A DNA stretch of 64,000 bases, from the NCBI GenBank assembly GCA_937989875.1, contig CALKBO010000018.1, forward strand, positions 30,668-94,667. The letters are read 5' to 3'. Position 1 is the stretch's first letter. Each line of letters starts with the position of its first letter. This stretch comes from an uncultured Collinsella sp. Its GTDB lineage: Bacteria > Actinomycetota > Coriobacteriia > Coriobacteriales > Coriobacteriaceae. Below, piece by piece: positions 16,506 through 25,249 of this stretch. The notes below the pieces were generated by a model. That model saw only the letters and a program-made list of their open reading frames with translations. It had not been told where the DNA came from and searched no databases. Position numbers and translations under genes: made by a program.

Positions 16506-16529
16506 CCGCCTGAACAGAAAGGCACGATC

Positions 16530-17474
16530 ATGACTAAGCCCGACATCATCGCGCAGGACGCCCGCGCCGTACCTGCGACCACGCAAAACCGCCCCGCGCC
16601 CGCAACCGCTCAACCACAAACCAAGGCAGCGACGGAGCAAGCAGCTCAAAGCACGCCCTCCCCTTCTTCCATCCTCAACTGCGGCGAGCCGCGCGAAGTC
16701 GACTGCGACTTTGTCATCCCCGTCTTTAACGAGCAGGCCGAACTCGGCTCCTCAATCATGCTGCTGATGGATCAGCTACGCCAGATTTCGCTTCATGCCA
16801 AGTCGTTTACCTGGCAAATCGTGATTGCCGACAACGCCAGCAGCGACAAGACTTGGGAACTCGCCCGCATCCTCGGCTGCAAGTTTCCCTTTACACTCCG
16901 TGCCATCCGCATTCCCCAAAAGGGTCGCGGTCGTGCGCTCAAAATCGCATGGAGCACGTCCAAGGCCCGCGTGCGCGCCTATATGGATGTCGATCTCTCC
17001 ACCGATATTCGGCAGATTCCCGAGCTTGTCGGCCCCATTCTGGACGGACGCGCCGACGTTTGCTTTGGCTCACGTCTGCTGCCAGCGTCGCGTGTGGAAC
17101 GCTGCGTCAAACGCGAGTTTATCTCACGCTCGTATAACCGCATGCTGCAGAGCTATCTGAGCGTGCATTTTCACGATGCACAGTGCGGATTTAAGGCGAT
17201 ATCTGCCGAGGCCGCAGACACACTGCTGCCGCTCATCCAGGACAACGAATGGTTCTTCGATACCGAGCTTTTGGTCCTGGCCGAACGCATGGGCATCGCA
17301 TCCTGCGAGTTTGCCGTGCGCTGGAAGGAGGACCCTGGCACGACCGTGCATATCGTCGACACGGTGCGCAAGGACCTTGCCGGCATGAAGCGGCTCAAGG
17401 CGAGCGAGGGGCAGACAGGTGCTACGCCGACAAGCGCGTATCGTTATCCCCTCAAGCAGGCGGCGGATGCCTGA
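16530..17474 (+). CDS. Family 2 glycosyltransferase (polyprenyl-phosphate glycosyl transferase, YkcC-like)
   Basis: This is a 314-residue GT2 enzyme. The nucleotide-binding strand is DFVIPVFNEQAELGSS (about residues 62-77), then NASSDKTWELA. The DxD motif is MDVDLSTD (Asp153, Asp155). A glycine/acceptor region (QCGFKAI) and WFFDTELLVLAE follow, typical of dolichyl/undecaprenyl-phosphate hexose synthases. No C-terminal membrane anchor is seen. A Pro/Ala/Thr-rich N-terminal extension of about 45 residues is unusual. It probably makes a lipid-linked sugar donor for the downstream membrane transferase, whose start overlaps its stop. Confidence 0.85.
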   Translation: MTKPDIIAQDARAVPATTQNRPAPATAQPQTKAATEQAAQSTPSPSSILNCGEPREVDCDFVIPVFNEQAELGSSIMLLMDQLRQISLHAKSFTWQIVIADNASSDKTWELARILGCKFPFTLRAIRIPQKGRGRALKIAWSTSKARVRAYMDVDLSTDIRQIPELVGPILDGRADVCFGSRLLPASRVERCVKREFISRSYNRMLQSYLSVHFHDAQCGFKAISAEAADTLLPLIQDNEWFFDTELLVLAERMGIASCEFAVRWKEDPGTTVHIVDTVRKDLAGMKRLKASEGQTGATPTSAYRYPLKQAADA

Positions 17475-19552
17475 TGAGCTTTGACACCCTTCGCCAATCA
17501 GCACATGTCTCGCAGGGGGCGCGCTCTCTTCGCCGCGAGCTGCGCGCGTCCTCGGCTCCATCGCTCGCCCCCGCCCGCGGCCCAATCGACTGGATCGCCG
17601 TTGCACTGCTCATGCTTGCAGCCACATTCGTCTTCTTTTGGAACCTGACCGCCTCGGGCTACGCCAACGAGTTTTACAGCGCCGCGGCGCAGGCGGGCTC
17701 CAAGAACTGGGAGGCTTTCCTGTGGGGCAGCTTGGATGCCGGCAACGCCATCACCGTCGATAAACCACCCGCATCCATCTGGCTCATGGCGCTTTCGGTG
17801 CGCCTGCTGGGCTTGAGCTCGTTTGCGATTCTGCTGCCGCAGGCGCTCATGGGCGTTACGTGCACGTATTTGCTGTACGCCACCGTGCGCCGCGTTTGGG
17901 GCAACGCCGGCGGCATCGTGGCGGGCACCGTGTTTATCACCGCGCCCGTCGCGGCCCTCATGTTTCGCTTTAACAACCCCGATGCCCTGCTCATCTTGCT
18001 TATGCTGAGCGCCGCCGCCTGCGTACTGCGCGGACTCGAGCTGCCAGCGGACCGTCACGGCAATCGCATGCGCACCCGCTGGTATGCCGTGGCCGGCCTG
18101 CTAATCGGCCTGGGCTTTTTGACTAAGCAGTTCCAGGTGCTTTTGGTACTCCCCGGTTTTGGCTTGGCCATGTTGTTGCTTTCGCCCACGACTTGGCCGC
18201 GCCGCCTGCTCGACGCTGTCGTGGCACTCGGTGCCATGGTTGTCGGCGCCGGCTGGTGGGTAGCGCTCACCGTGCTAGTGCCGAGCGGCTCGCGCCCCTA
18301 CTTTGGCGGCTCACAAACCGACTCGTTTATCGAACTTACCTTTAGCTACAACGGCCTGGGGCGCCTGACCGGCAACGAAACCGGCTCGGTCATCCCCGGA
18401 GCGTCCGAGGCGCTCAACGGCGCCTGCCAGGGCGGCATGTGGGGCGAAACTGGCCTGTTCCGTCTATGGACGAGCGACTTTGGCGACCAGATCACCTGGC
18501 TCGCCCCCATCGCCTTCGCTGCCATTATTCTCGGCCTTATCGCCGCCACGCCCGCCAAAAGGGGACAGGTTTATTTTGGCAGGTTTTATCTGGACAAACG
18601 TGGGGGTGAGGCCGGTCTGGACACCGTTGCACACATCCGCCGCGCTCAGGTTGTCATCTTTGGCGCCTGGCTTGTCGTGACATGGCTCGTCTTTAGTTTT
18701 ATGGCCGGCATCTTCCACGCCTACTACACCGCGGCGCTCTCCCCCGCCATCGCGGTACTGGTCGCCATATGCGGCGCCAGCCTGCTTGAGCTTCGTAATC
18801 ATTCCTGGATGCCGAACATCACGGGGCTTCTGATTGCCATAACGAGCTCCTGGGATATGGCGCTGATATTACGCTCCGGCAGCTTTGTCCGGCTGGGCGT
18901 CTGCATCGGCGTGATTGGCGTGGTGGCAGGACTTGCACTCTGCATCATCGGCTTTTGGATGCAGGATTGCCTGCCTACGACATGGCCTTTGACTCTGAAA
19001 CACGGCGCCCGCGGCGTTGCGACGATCGACATCGTTGCCCTCTTAGCTGGGCCGATTGTTTGGACCACCTGCACGATTTCGACCGGGCACACTGGCTCGA
19101 TTGTCACGGCAGGACCCGGTGACAGCATGAGCGGTGGCGGCCCCGGTGGCAACGGAGCTACGCCTGACGGCGGATCCAGCCTGCTCGGCGGCACGTCCGC
19201 CAACGATAGCCTGGTCGAGCTGCTCACACAAAATGCCAGCGGTTACCGCTGGGCAGCAGCGACCACGGGATCGCAAAACGCCGCGAGCTACCAGCTGGCA
19301 AGCGAGCTTCCCGTCATGGCCATCGGTGGCTTTAACGGATCGGATCCCGCGCCCACGCTCGATGAGTTCAAGGTCTACGTTGCCCAAGGCCTCATCCGCT
19401 ACTACATCGCAAGCGGCGGCATGGGTGGCGGTATGGGCGGCACGCAGATGGGCGGCTCGAGCGCTGCAAGCGAGATCGCCGAATGGGTCGCTCAAAACTA
19501 CACGGCCCAGACCATCGTCAACACAACCGTCTACGACCTGCAAGAGCAATAG
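17474..19552 (+). CDS. Family 39-type membrane glycosyltransferase (YkcB/ArnT-like) with in-frame repeat insertion
   Basis: This is a 692-residue polytopic GT-C fold transferase. An early periplasmic-loop acidic motif occurs in SGYANEFYSAAAQAGSKNW, followed by VDKPPASIWLMALSV as in YkcB/ArnT. About ten or more membrane helices follow, then a C-terminal extracytoplasmic domain with a Gly/Met-rich MGGGMGGTQMGG tract. The ATG overlaps the GT2 stop (TGATGA). Bases 18552-18604 are a copy of the terminator-like repeat, read in frame as PAKRGQVYFGRFYLDKRGG in a predicted cytoplasmic loop. Role: transfer of a lipid-linked sugar to a cell-surface acceptor. Confidence 0.86.
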   Translation: MSFDTLRQSAHVSQGARSLRRELRASSAPSLAPARGPIDWIAVALLMLAATFVFFWNLTASGYANEFYSAAAQAGSKNWEAFLWGSLDAGNAITVDKPPASIWLMALSVRLLGLSSFAILLPQALMGVTCTYLLYATVRRVWGNAGGIVAGTVFITAPVAALMFRFNNPDALLILLMLSAAACVLRGLELPADRHGNRMRTRWYAVAGLLIGLGFLTKQFQVLLVLPGFGLAMLLLSPTTWPRRLLDAVVALGAMVVGAGWWVALTVLVPSGSRPYFGGSQTDSFIELTFSYNGLGRLTGNETGSVIPGASEALNGACQGGMWGETGLFRLWTSDFGDQITWLAPIAFAAIILGLIAATPAKRGQVYFGRFYLDKRGGEAGLDTVAHIRRAQVVIFGAWLVVTWLVFSFMAGIFHAYYTAALSPAIAVLVAICGASLLELRNHSWMPNITGLLIAITSSWDMALILRSGSFVRLGVCIGVIGVVAGLALCIIGFWMQDCLPTTWPLTLKHGARGVATIDIVALLAGPIVWTTCTISTGHTGSIVTAGPGDSMSGGGPGGNGATPDGGSSLLGGTSANDSLVELLTQNASGYRWAAATTGSQNAASYQLASELPVMAIGGFNGSDPAPTLDEFKVYVAQGLIRYYIASGGMGGGMGGTQMGGSSAASEIAEWVAQNYTAQTIVNTTVYDLQEQ
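18552..18604 (+). repeat. Terminator-like dispersed repeat, copy 5 (inside a CDS)
   Basis: The same sequence as the intergenic copies (CCAAAAGGGGACAGG, TTTATTTTGGCAGG, TTTTATCTGGACAAACG) lies within the GT39 reading frame without breaking it. The hairpin is partly weakened (GCCAAAA/TTTTGGC). Confidence 0.85.
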
Positions 19553-19574
19553 GGGTTTCCCGCCGCTAAACAAA

Positions 19575-19613
19575 AGGCGCCGCGAAAGGACAGCGACTCG
19601 TCCCTTCGCGGCA
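19575..19613 (-). terminator. Terminator between glycosyltransferase operon and ogt
   Basis: The stem is GCCGCGAAAGGA (19579-19590) against TCCCTTCGCGGC (19601-19612). The minus-strand side is followed by GCCTTTTGTTT. It serves the ogt gene and perhaps both convergent units. Confidence 0.75.
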
Positions 19614-19639
19614 CCTTCGTCATGCAAAGTGCCCTGGCG

Positions 19640-20218
19640 TTATTCCTCGTACGCGCCCTCAAGCCGAAGCAGCCACTCCTTGCGGTCAAGCCCGCCGGCA
19701 TATCCGTTGAGCGAGCCGTCGGCGGCAACCACGCGATGGCACGGCACGATAATCGAAATGGGATTGCGTGCAACCGCAGCCCCCACGGCACGCGGGGACA
19801 CAACGGGAGCCTCGTTTCCCGGCGCACGATGTCGAGCGGCAACACGCTGGGCGATCTCGCCATACGTAGTGACCTCGCCACGCGGAATAGAAAGCAGCTC
19901 AAACCAAACCTCGCGCTGAAACGCCGTACCAATCATATGCAACGGCGGCGTAAACCGAGGTTCCTGCCCTGCAAAATAAGCATTCAGCCAAGCCCAGGAA
20001 CGCTCAAGCACCGAAGAAGCCGCGCCATTTGCCGGACTCACCGAAGACATGCCACCAATACCGGAGACCGCATCGGCGCCTTCAACATGTTCGGAGTCTT
20101 CCCGGAGAAGCGTAGAGCCAAAGTGCTCCTGCCCCTCAAACCAAAGTCCCGTCAGACCGCGGCCATCAGCGGCAAGCAAGATTTCGCCCAAAGGCGAGGC
20201 AAACGTCGTCGTGACCAC
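19640..20218 (-). CDS. ogt: Methylated-DNA-protein cysteine methyltransferase
   Basis: This is a 192-residue suicide DNA repair protein that removes alkyl groups from O6-alkylguanine. The acceptor Cys160 lies in IIVPCHRVV. GTAFQREVWFELLSIPRGEVTTYGEIA is the helix-turn-helix/active-site lead-in. The C-terminal LNGYAGGLDRKEWLL matches the family. The GTG start has AAAGGAG 6 bases upstream. An extra segment of about 25 residues (40-68) separates the N-terminal and catalytic domains. It is a single gene. Confidence 0.93.
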   Translation of the reverse strand: MVTTTFASPLGEILLAADGRGLTGLWFEGQEHFGSTLLREDSEHVEGADAVSGIGGMSSVSPANGAASSVLERSWAWLNAYFAGQEPRFTPPLHMIGTAFQREVWFELLSIPRGEVTTYGEIAQRVAARHRAPGNEAPVVSPRAVGAAVARNPISIIVPCHRVVAADGSLNGYAGGLDRKEWLLRLEGAYEE

Positions 20219-20384
20219 CAGCGGCTCCTTTCAAAACTCCGCACCATAATACCGCGAATTGTGCAGACAACCTGTCTGATACGCCCGGGCAGGCTCGTAA
20301 TTGTTTAAGTGAGACCGCTTTTCCCAATCAAGCGAAGATGACGCGGGGGCTCGACGCCAAAGCGGTACCCATACCAGCTGAGCT

Positions 20385-20556
20385 CTAATACTTTTCCCGG
20401 GAAGTGAACGAGTAAAAACGAAGCCCCGGAGCATCCACACCTTTAGACCGCAAAACCGCAGGATTCGCACAGCAAAACCGCAGGAAATAGCGGTCAAAAT
20501 ATGCCTATGCTTCAGGGGTCAAAATAAGGTCGTTCACTTCTCGGGAAAAGTATTAG
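20385..20556. repeat. MITE-like inverted repeat with 27-bp arms
   Basis: The left arm (20385-20411, starting CTAATACTTTTCCCGGGAAG) and right arm (20530-20556, ending GGGAAAAGTATTAG) are inverted copies with one mismatch. They enclose 118 bp that contains two direct copies of GCAAAACCGCAGGA (about 20451 and 20472). No open frame of note is inside. Confidence 0.75.
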
Positions 20557-20578
20557 ACCCCGATTCACCCCAACCCCA

Positions 20579-20740
20579 AAGTCACCTCAGGCGGCAGGCG
20601 CAGCGCGCCGCAGCTGCCGTCACGGCCCCGCAGTCACCCCAGGCAGCAGGCGCGAACGCGCCGTAGCTGCCGGCCGCGCCCCACAGTCCCCAAAGGCGGC
20701 AGGCGCGAAGCGCCGAGGCCGCCGCCGGGACCAGAGCCCG
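20579..20740. repeat. GC-rich degenerate tandem repeats
   Basis: Three units of about 53 bp each start AGTC(A)CC and contain GGCGGCAGGCGC, then a complementary GCGCC and (G)CCGCC segment, so every unit can fold on itself. The stretch 20557-20824 contains no gene that I can support. Confidence 0.5.
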
Positions 20741-20824
20741 CAACGGCCACGTGCCCCCACATCAGCCCAGCGGCCCCAACCAACAACGGCCCCATCACAG
20801 GCCGCTTGCAGCAGCGTCACCGCA

Positions 20825-20952
20825 GGCGGGGCCGGGCTTAGTTTTCAGAACGTCCTCGACCATGTGTGGCGCCTTGTCCTGCTCCTTCGGAGCCGCGGAC
20901 AAGGCGCCACACTGGTCTGCGGAGTGTTCTGAAAACTAAGCCCGGCCCCGCC
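20825..20952 (+). repeat. Bulged-hairpin element, copy B (after asd)
   Basis: The outer arms GGCGGGGCCGGGC/GCCCGGCCCCGCC continue through TTAGTTTTCAGAA/TTCTGAAAACTAA. The conserved motif follows: CGTCCTCG-ACC-ATG on the left, GGT-CTGCGGAGTG on the right (ACC pairs with GGT). The inner stem is TGTGGCGCCTTGTC/GACAAGGCGCCACA. It ends 12 bases from the asd stop codon. Its motif orientation is opposite to asd, unlike the other copies. Confidence 0.82.
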
Positions 20953-20964
20953 GGACAGGCCACA

Positions 20965-21990
20965 CTACTCGCAGAGCAGCTTAGCGATCTGGACGGCGTT
21001 GGTCGCCGCGCCCTTACGGATTTGGTCGCCGCAGCACCAGAAGGTGATGCCACGCGCGGCCTCGGGGTTCGAGATGTCGCGGCGCACGCGACCGACCCAA
21101 ATCAGGTCCTGGTCGGACGTATCCATCGGCATGGGGAAGCGGTCGTGCGCATCCTCGGCAGCCATATCGTCAACCAGCTTGACGCCGGGAGCGGCAGCCA
21201 GCGCAGCACGGGCCTCGTCAACCGTAATGTCGCGCTCAAACTCAAGCGTAATGCTCTCGGAGTGCGAGCGCAGCACGGGCACGCGCACGCAGGTGCAGTT
21301 CACGCGCAGCTCGGGCAGGTGCATGATCTTGCGGCCCTCGTTTTGCAGCTTCATCTCCTCGGAGGTAAAGCCCTCTTCCTTGACGCCGCCAATCTGCGGA
21401 ATCAGGTTGCTCGCGAGCTGGGCGGCAAATGCACGCGGCTCGGGAATCTCCTCGCCAAGGCCTTGGGCGGCCAGCTGAGCCTCGAGCTCGGCCATACCGG
21501 GAGCGCCAGCACCCGAAGCCGCCTGATACGTCGAGACGATCATGCGCTTCACGCCGGCGAGCTGATGCAGCGGCCACGTGGGAACCAGGCCGATGATGGT
21601 CGCGCAGTTGGGATTGGCGATAAGGCCGTGATGCCACTTGATGTCGTCGGCATTGATCTCGGGCACGACCAGCGGCACCTCAGGATCCATGCGGAAGGCG
21701 TGGCTGTTGTCGACCACGACGGCGCCGCGCTTGACGGCCTCGGGCAGTAGCTCCTTCGCGATGTCGTCGCCGGCAGCACCGAGTACGATGTCGCAGCCCT
21801 CAAAGGCCTCGGGGCAAGCCTCCTCAATCACAACCTGCTCGCCGCGGAACTCAACGGTTTTGCCCGCGGAGCGTGCACTTGCCAGCAGCTTGAGCTTGCC
21901 AACCGGAAACTCCTGCTCGTTGAGGCACTCGAGCATCTGGGTGCCCACGGCTCCCGTCGCGCCCAAAATAGCAACCGTGTACTGTTTCAT
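20965..21990 (-). CDS. asd: Aspartate-semialdehyde dehydrogenase
   Basis: This 341-residue enzyme converts aspartyl phosphate to aspartate semialdehyde, the branch point to lysine/diaminopimelate, threonine and methionine. The nucleotide-binding motif is ILGATGAVGTQML (8-20). The catalytic Cys129 lies in IANPNCATIIGL. A His-containing segment with LRSHSES follows. The ATG at 21990 has AAAGGGGGAAGC before it. The in-frame ATG at 22077 has no ribosome-binding site. It follows lysC on the same strand, separated by two hairpins, so co-regulation is possible but not certain. Confidence 0.95.
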   Translation of the reverse strand: MKQYTVAILGATGAVGTQMLECLNEQEFPVGKLKLLASARSAGKTVEFRGEQVVIEEACPEAFEGCDIVLGAAGDDIAKELLPEAVKRGAVVVDNSHAFRMDPEVPLVVPEINADDIKWHHGLIANPNCATIIGLVPTWPLHQLAGVKRMIVSTYQAASGAGAPGMAELEAQLAAQGLGEEIPEPRAFAAQLASNLIPQIGGVKEEGFTSEEMKLQNEGRKIMHLPELRVNCTCVRVPVLRSHSESITLEFERDITVDEARAALAAAPGVKLVDDMAAEDAHDRFPMPMDTSDQDLIWVGRVRRDISNPEAARGITFWCCGDQIRKGAATNAVQIAKLLCE

Positions 21991-22062
21991 GCTTCCCCCT
22001 TTAAAGGCTGTGGCTTTTGCCCGCATGCCGAGCAGGCCAATTATTGTTGCCAGTGTATACAA

Positions 22063-22153
22063 GAACGGGGCGGGCACGAAACCCGCCCCGTCGAAACGAA
22101 ACCGAAATGAAACGCCCCACCGTAGATTTTTGAAACACGACCCAAAAATCTAC
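22063..22153 (-). terminator. Two hairpins between lysC and asd
   Basis: ACGGGGCGGG/CCCGCCCCGT (22064-22092) and GTAGATTTTTG/CAAAAATCTAC (22123-22152) are both minus-strand stem-loops directly after lysC. The first is followed on the minus strand by TTCTTGT. They may terminate or attenuate transcription into asd. Confidence 0.55.
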
Positions 22154-22163
22154 CAAGCAGTCG

Positions 22164-23552
22164 CTATTTTTTGAGCGCGGCCAGGGCGGGATCAACCGGC
22201 GCGGGAGCCTCCAGGTCGGAGACCTTCACAATGCCGTTTTCGTCGGAGAAGGCACGGTAAATGGTCTGAATCGCCAGGTCGAAGTCCTTCTCCTCGACAC
22301 CGATAATGATGTTGATCTCGTCGCAGCTCTGCGAAATCATGCGCACGCTCACGCCGGCCTGACCAAGCATGCCAAACAGATGGCCCGAGATGCCTGCACG
22401 GCCGCGCAGGTTACGACCGACGGTCGCGATAAGCGCCAAGCCCTCGACAACCTCGATCTCGAGCGGCTCGACCTCCTGCTGAATGTCGCCCACGAGCGAG
22501 TACAGCGAGTCGTGAACGTCCTGCTCCTGCACCACGGCGCCAAAGCGGTCGACACCGGTGGGCATGTGCTCGACGGAAACGTCATAGCGCTCGAAGACCG
22601 AAAGCGCACGGCGCATAAAGCCGACACGGGGCTTGGTGCGGTCGCGGGCAACGTTGATGGCGACAAAGCCGCGCTTGCCGGTCACGCCGGTAATGATGGG
22701 CTCCGCCTCGCCCTCGTCAGCCGTCTCGCTAATGATGGTGCCGGGGTCCTGCGGCGCATTGGTGTTCTTGATGACCAGCGGAATGCCTGCCTCGCGCACG
22801 GGGAAAACGGCCTCCTCGTGCAGGACGCTTGCGCCCATGTACGAAAGCTCGCGCAGCTCCTCGTAGGTAACGCGCGCAATGGGCTGAGCCTCGGGAACAA
22901 TACGCGGATCGGCAGAATAGAAGCCCGAAACGTCGGTCCAGTTCTCGTACAGATCGGCGCCAAGGCACTTGGCCAGAATCGAGCCCGAGATATCGCCGCC
23001 GCCTCGATCGAGCAGCTTAATCTGGCCCTCACGCGTCGCGCCGTAGAAACCGGGCATAACAAAGCCACCCTGCTGGCCGTACTCCTGCACCAGCTCGGAG
23101 GTGCGGTTCATGCTGAGCGTACCATCGTGATGGAACGCCACAACCGTCGCGGCGTCCAGGAACGGCAGGCCCAGGTACTCGGACATCAGGCGAGCGGTGA
23201 AGTACTCGCCGCGGCTCACGAGCTCCTCGGTGGAGTAGCCGCCCGAGCGGGCGCGCTCGGCAAAGGCTGCGAACTCCTCGCGGATGGGATAGGTGAGCTC
23301 CAGCTCGTCAGCGATATCAAAATAGCGCTGGCCAATGTCCTCGAGCAGCTCCTCACACGACACGTGATATTTAACGTGCGCGTTAACCAAGTAGAGCAGG
23401 TCGGTCACCTTGGTGTCGCCCTTAAAGCGGCGACCGCAGGCGGAAACCACCACAAAACGGCGGGCAGGGTCGGCATCGACGATGGCCTTGATCTTCTTGA
23501 AGTGTTCGGCGTCGGCGACCGACGAGCCGCCAAACTTGGCAATTTTTATCAT
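22164..23552 (-). CDS. lysC: Aspartate kinase
   Basis: This 462-residue enzyme phosphorylates aspartate, the first step towards lysine, threonine and methionine. KFGGSSVAD opens the kinase domain, and the substrate region EELVSRGEYFTA and GGGDISGS follow. The C-terminal third contains two ACT domains (VTGKRGFVAINVARD and IATVGRNLRGRAGISGHLF, then GVSVRMISQSCDEINIIIGV), so allosteric feedback by lysine and/or threonine is expected. It is divergently oriented from thrC across about 100 bases, suggesting a shared regulatory region. Length is normal for the monofunctional class. Confidence 0.95.
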   Translation of the reverse strand: MIKIAKFGGSSVADAEHFKKIKAIVDADPARRFVVVSACGRRFKGDTKVTDLLYLVNAHVKYHVSCEELLEDIGQRYFDIADELELTYPIREEFAAFAERARSGGYSTEELVSRGEYFTARLMSEYLGLPFLDAATVVAFHHDGTLSMNRTSELVQEYGQQGGFVMPGFYGATREGQIKLLDRGGGDISGSILAKCLGADLYENWTDVSGFYSADPRIVPEAQPIARVTYEELRELSYMGASVLHEEAVFPVREAGIPLVIKNTNAPQDPGTIISETADEGEAEPIITGVTGKRGFVAINVARDRTKPRVGFMRRALSVFERYDVSVEHMPTGVDRFGAVVQEQDVHDSLYSLVGDIQQEVEPLEIEVVEGLALIATVGRNLRGRAGISGHLFGMLGQAGVSVRMISQSCDEINIIIGVEEKDFDLAIQTIYRAFSDENGIVKVSDLEAPAPVDPALAALKK

Positions 23553-23655
23553 GGCGTGGAGGTTACCTTTCTAAAAGCCTCTGCGAACCTATTTTGCGCG
23601 CTCTGATACCATGGTTTCACCGATTGGGACCAAGGTATCCGAGGAGCACTGTTAT

Positions 23656-25173
23656 ATGGGAACTTATCATAGTACACGAGGACGCACTTTATCATGCTCA
23701 AGTAAGGTGGCAATCCGCACCGGCATAGCTCCCGACGGGGGTTTGTTTGTCTCGGACGAGCTCGGCACCCAGCAGGTCGATATCAGCTCGCTTGCATATA
23801 AATCGTACTTTGAAATCGCTCAAGATGTGTTGGGAATGTTACTGAACGATTACACGGACGAAGAAATTTCGGCGTGTGTCGACGAGGCATACCGCGGCAC
23901 GTTCGCGAGTGAAGAGGTCACGCCTCTCGTCAAGCTCGACGCAGCACCGGGCACCGACGCCCCTCAGACCTATGTGATGGAGCTCTTTGGCGGCCCCACG
24001 AGCGCCTTCAAGGACGTCGCCCTGCAGATGCTCCCCCGCCTCATGGCCCGCACCTCCGCCAAGGACGGCGGCGCCGAGCGCATCATGATCGTCACCGCCA
24101 CGTCGGGCGACACGGGCAAGGCAGCACTCGCCGGCTTTGCCGACGCCCCGGGCACGGGCATCACCGTCTTTTATCCCGAGGGCAAAGTCAGCCGCGTACA
24201 GAATCTGCAGATGTCCACTCAGGAGGGCGATAACGTCGCCGTCTGCGGCATCCGCGGCAACTTTGACGACGCCCAGAGCGCCGTCAAGCGCATCTTTGCC
24301 GATAAGGAGCTTGCCGAGCGTCTGGAGGCCGCAGGCACGGTGCTTTCGAGTGCCAACTCCATCAACGTCGGCCGTCTGGTACCGCAGGTCGTCTACTACT
24401 TTGCCGCCTATGCGCAGCTGTTGCGCGCCGGCGCCATCGAGGCCGGCGACGCCGTGGAGTTCTGCGTACCGACCGGCAACTTTGGCGATATCCTGGCCGG
24501 TTACTATGCCAAGCGCATGGGTCTGCCCGTCGCCAAGCTCATCGTCGCGAGCGACAAGAACAACGTGCTGGCTGACTTCCTGACCACCGGCGTCTACGAC
24601 CGCAACCGCCCGTTCTTCACGACCATCTCGCCTTCGATGGACATCCTCATCAGCTCTAACCTGGAGCGCATGCTCTACTTCCTGTCCGATGGCGACTGTG
24701 AGCTCGTTGCCGGCCTTATGGAGCAGCTGGCGCGGACTGGTCGCTACGAAGTTCCCGCCGACCTGCTGGCAAAGATTCAGAGCGTCTTTGGCTGCGGCTG
24801 GGCCAGCGAGGACGAGGTCCGCGCCGCCATCAAGAGCTGCTGGGATGCAAACGGCTACGTGATCGACCCGCACACCGCTTGCGGCTATCACGTCTTTGAA
24901 AAGGTCGCTCCCGCCGAGGGCGCCAAGGCCCGCGTGCTGCTTTCGACCGCCAGCCCCTACAAGTTCCCGCGCGCCTGCTGCGACGCCCTGGGCCTCGACG
25001 TTCCCGAGGACGACTTTGAAGCTATGCGCGTGCTCGAGCAGGCCACCAATACGGTCGCCCCGACCCAGCTCGCCGAACTCGAATCCAAGCCCGTCCGCTT
25101 CGAAGACATCTGCGACGTAGCCGACATGGCCAACTACGTAGAGCAGGCTGCAAAAAAGATGGCTACCAACTAA
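23656..25173 (+). CDS. thrC: Threonine synthase
   Basis: This 505-residue PLP enzyme makes threonine from O-phosphohomoserine. YHSTRG near the N-terminus is the fungal/gammaproteobacterial-type signature. PLP-lysine is K119 in GGPTSAFKDVALQ. TSGDTGKAAL is the phosphate-binding loop and FCVPTGNFGDILAGY a later cofactor contact. The ATG at 23656 has GAGGAGC 9 bases upstream. An in-frame ATG at 23611 is less likely. It is followed by a hairpin terminator, then thrB. Confidence 0.95.
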   Translation: MGTYHSTRGRTLSCSSKVAIRTGIAPDGGLFVSDELGTQQVDISSLAYKSYFEIAQDVLGMLLNDYTDEEISACVDEAYRGTFASEEVTPLVKLDAAPGTDAPQTYVMELFGGPTSAFKDVALQMLPRLMARTSAKDGGAERIMIVTATSGDTGKAALAGFADAPGTGITVFYPEGKVSRVQNLQMSTQEGDNVAVCGIRGNFDDAQSAVKRIFADKELAERLEAAGTVLSSANSINVGRLVPQVVYYFAAYAQLLRAGAIEAGDAVEFCVPTGNFGDILAGYYAKRMGLPVAKLIVASDKNNVLADFLTTGVYDRNRPFFTTISPSMDILISSNLERMLYFLSDGDCELVAGLMEQLARTGRYEVPADLLAKIQSVFGCGWASEDEVRAAIKSCWDANGYVIDPHTACGYHVFEKVAPAEGAKARVLLSTASPYKFPRACCDALGLDVPEDDFEAMRVLEQATNTVAPTQLAELESKPVRFEDICDVADMANYVEQAAKKMATN

Positions 25174-25183
25174 ACCCTTACTA

Positions 25184-25214
25184 GGCGCCGGCGAAAGCCG
25201 GCGCACCTTCTTTT
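25184..25214 (+). terminator. Hairpin terminator after thrC
   Basis: GCGCCGGC-GAAA-GCCGGCGC (25184-25203) is followed by ACCTTCTTTTA, a GNRA-loop stem with a moderate T-rich tail. Confidence 0.65.
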
Positions 25215-25249
25215 ATCAGATACTCACCGGGATAATGACGAGCTGACAT

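Noticed and set aside
17249..17473. Earlier start of the GT39 gene
   Set aside because: The upstream frame overlaps the GT2 gene by 225 bases. The ATG at the TGATGA junction gives a normal coupled start.
20579..20740. CRISPR-like array
   Set aside because: The units are degenerate, adjoin without unique spacers and are internally self-complementary. No cas gene is present.
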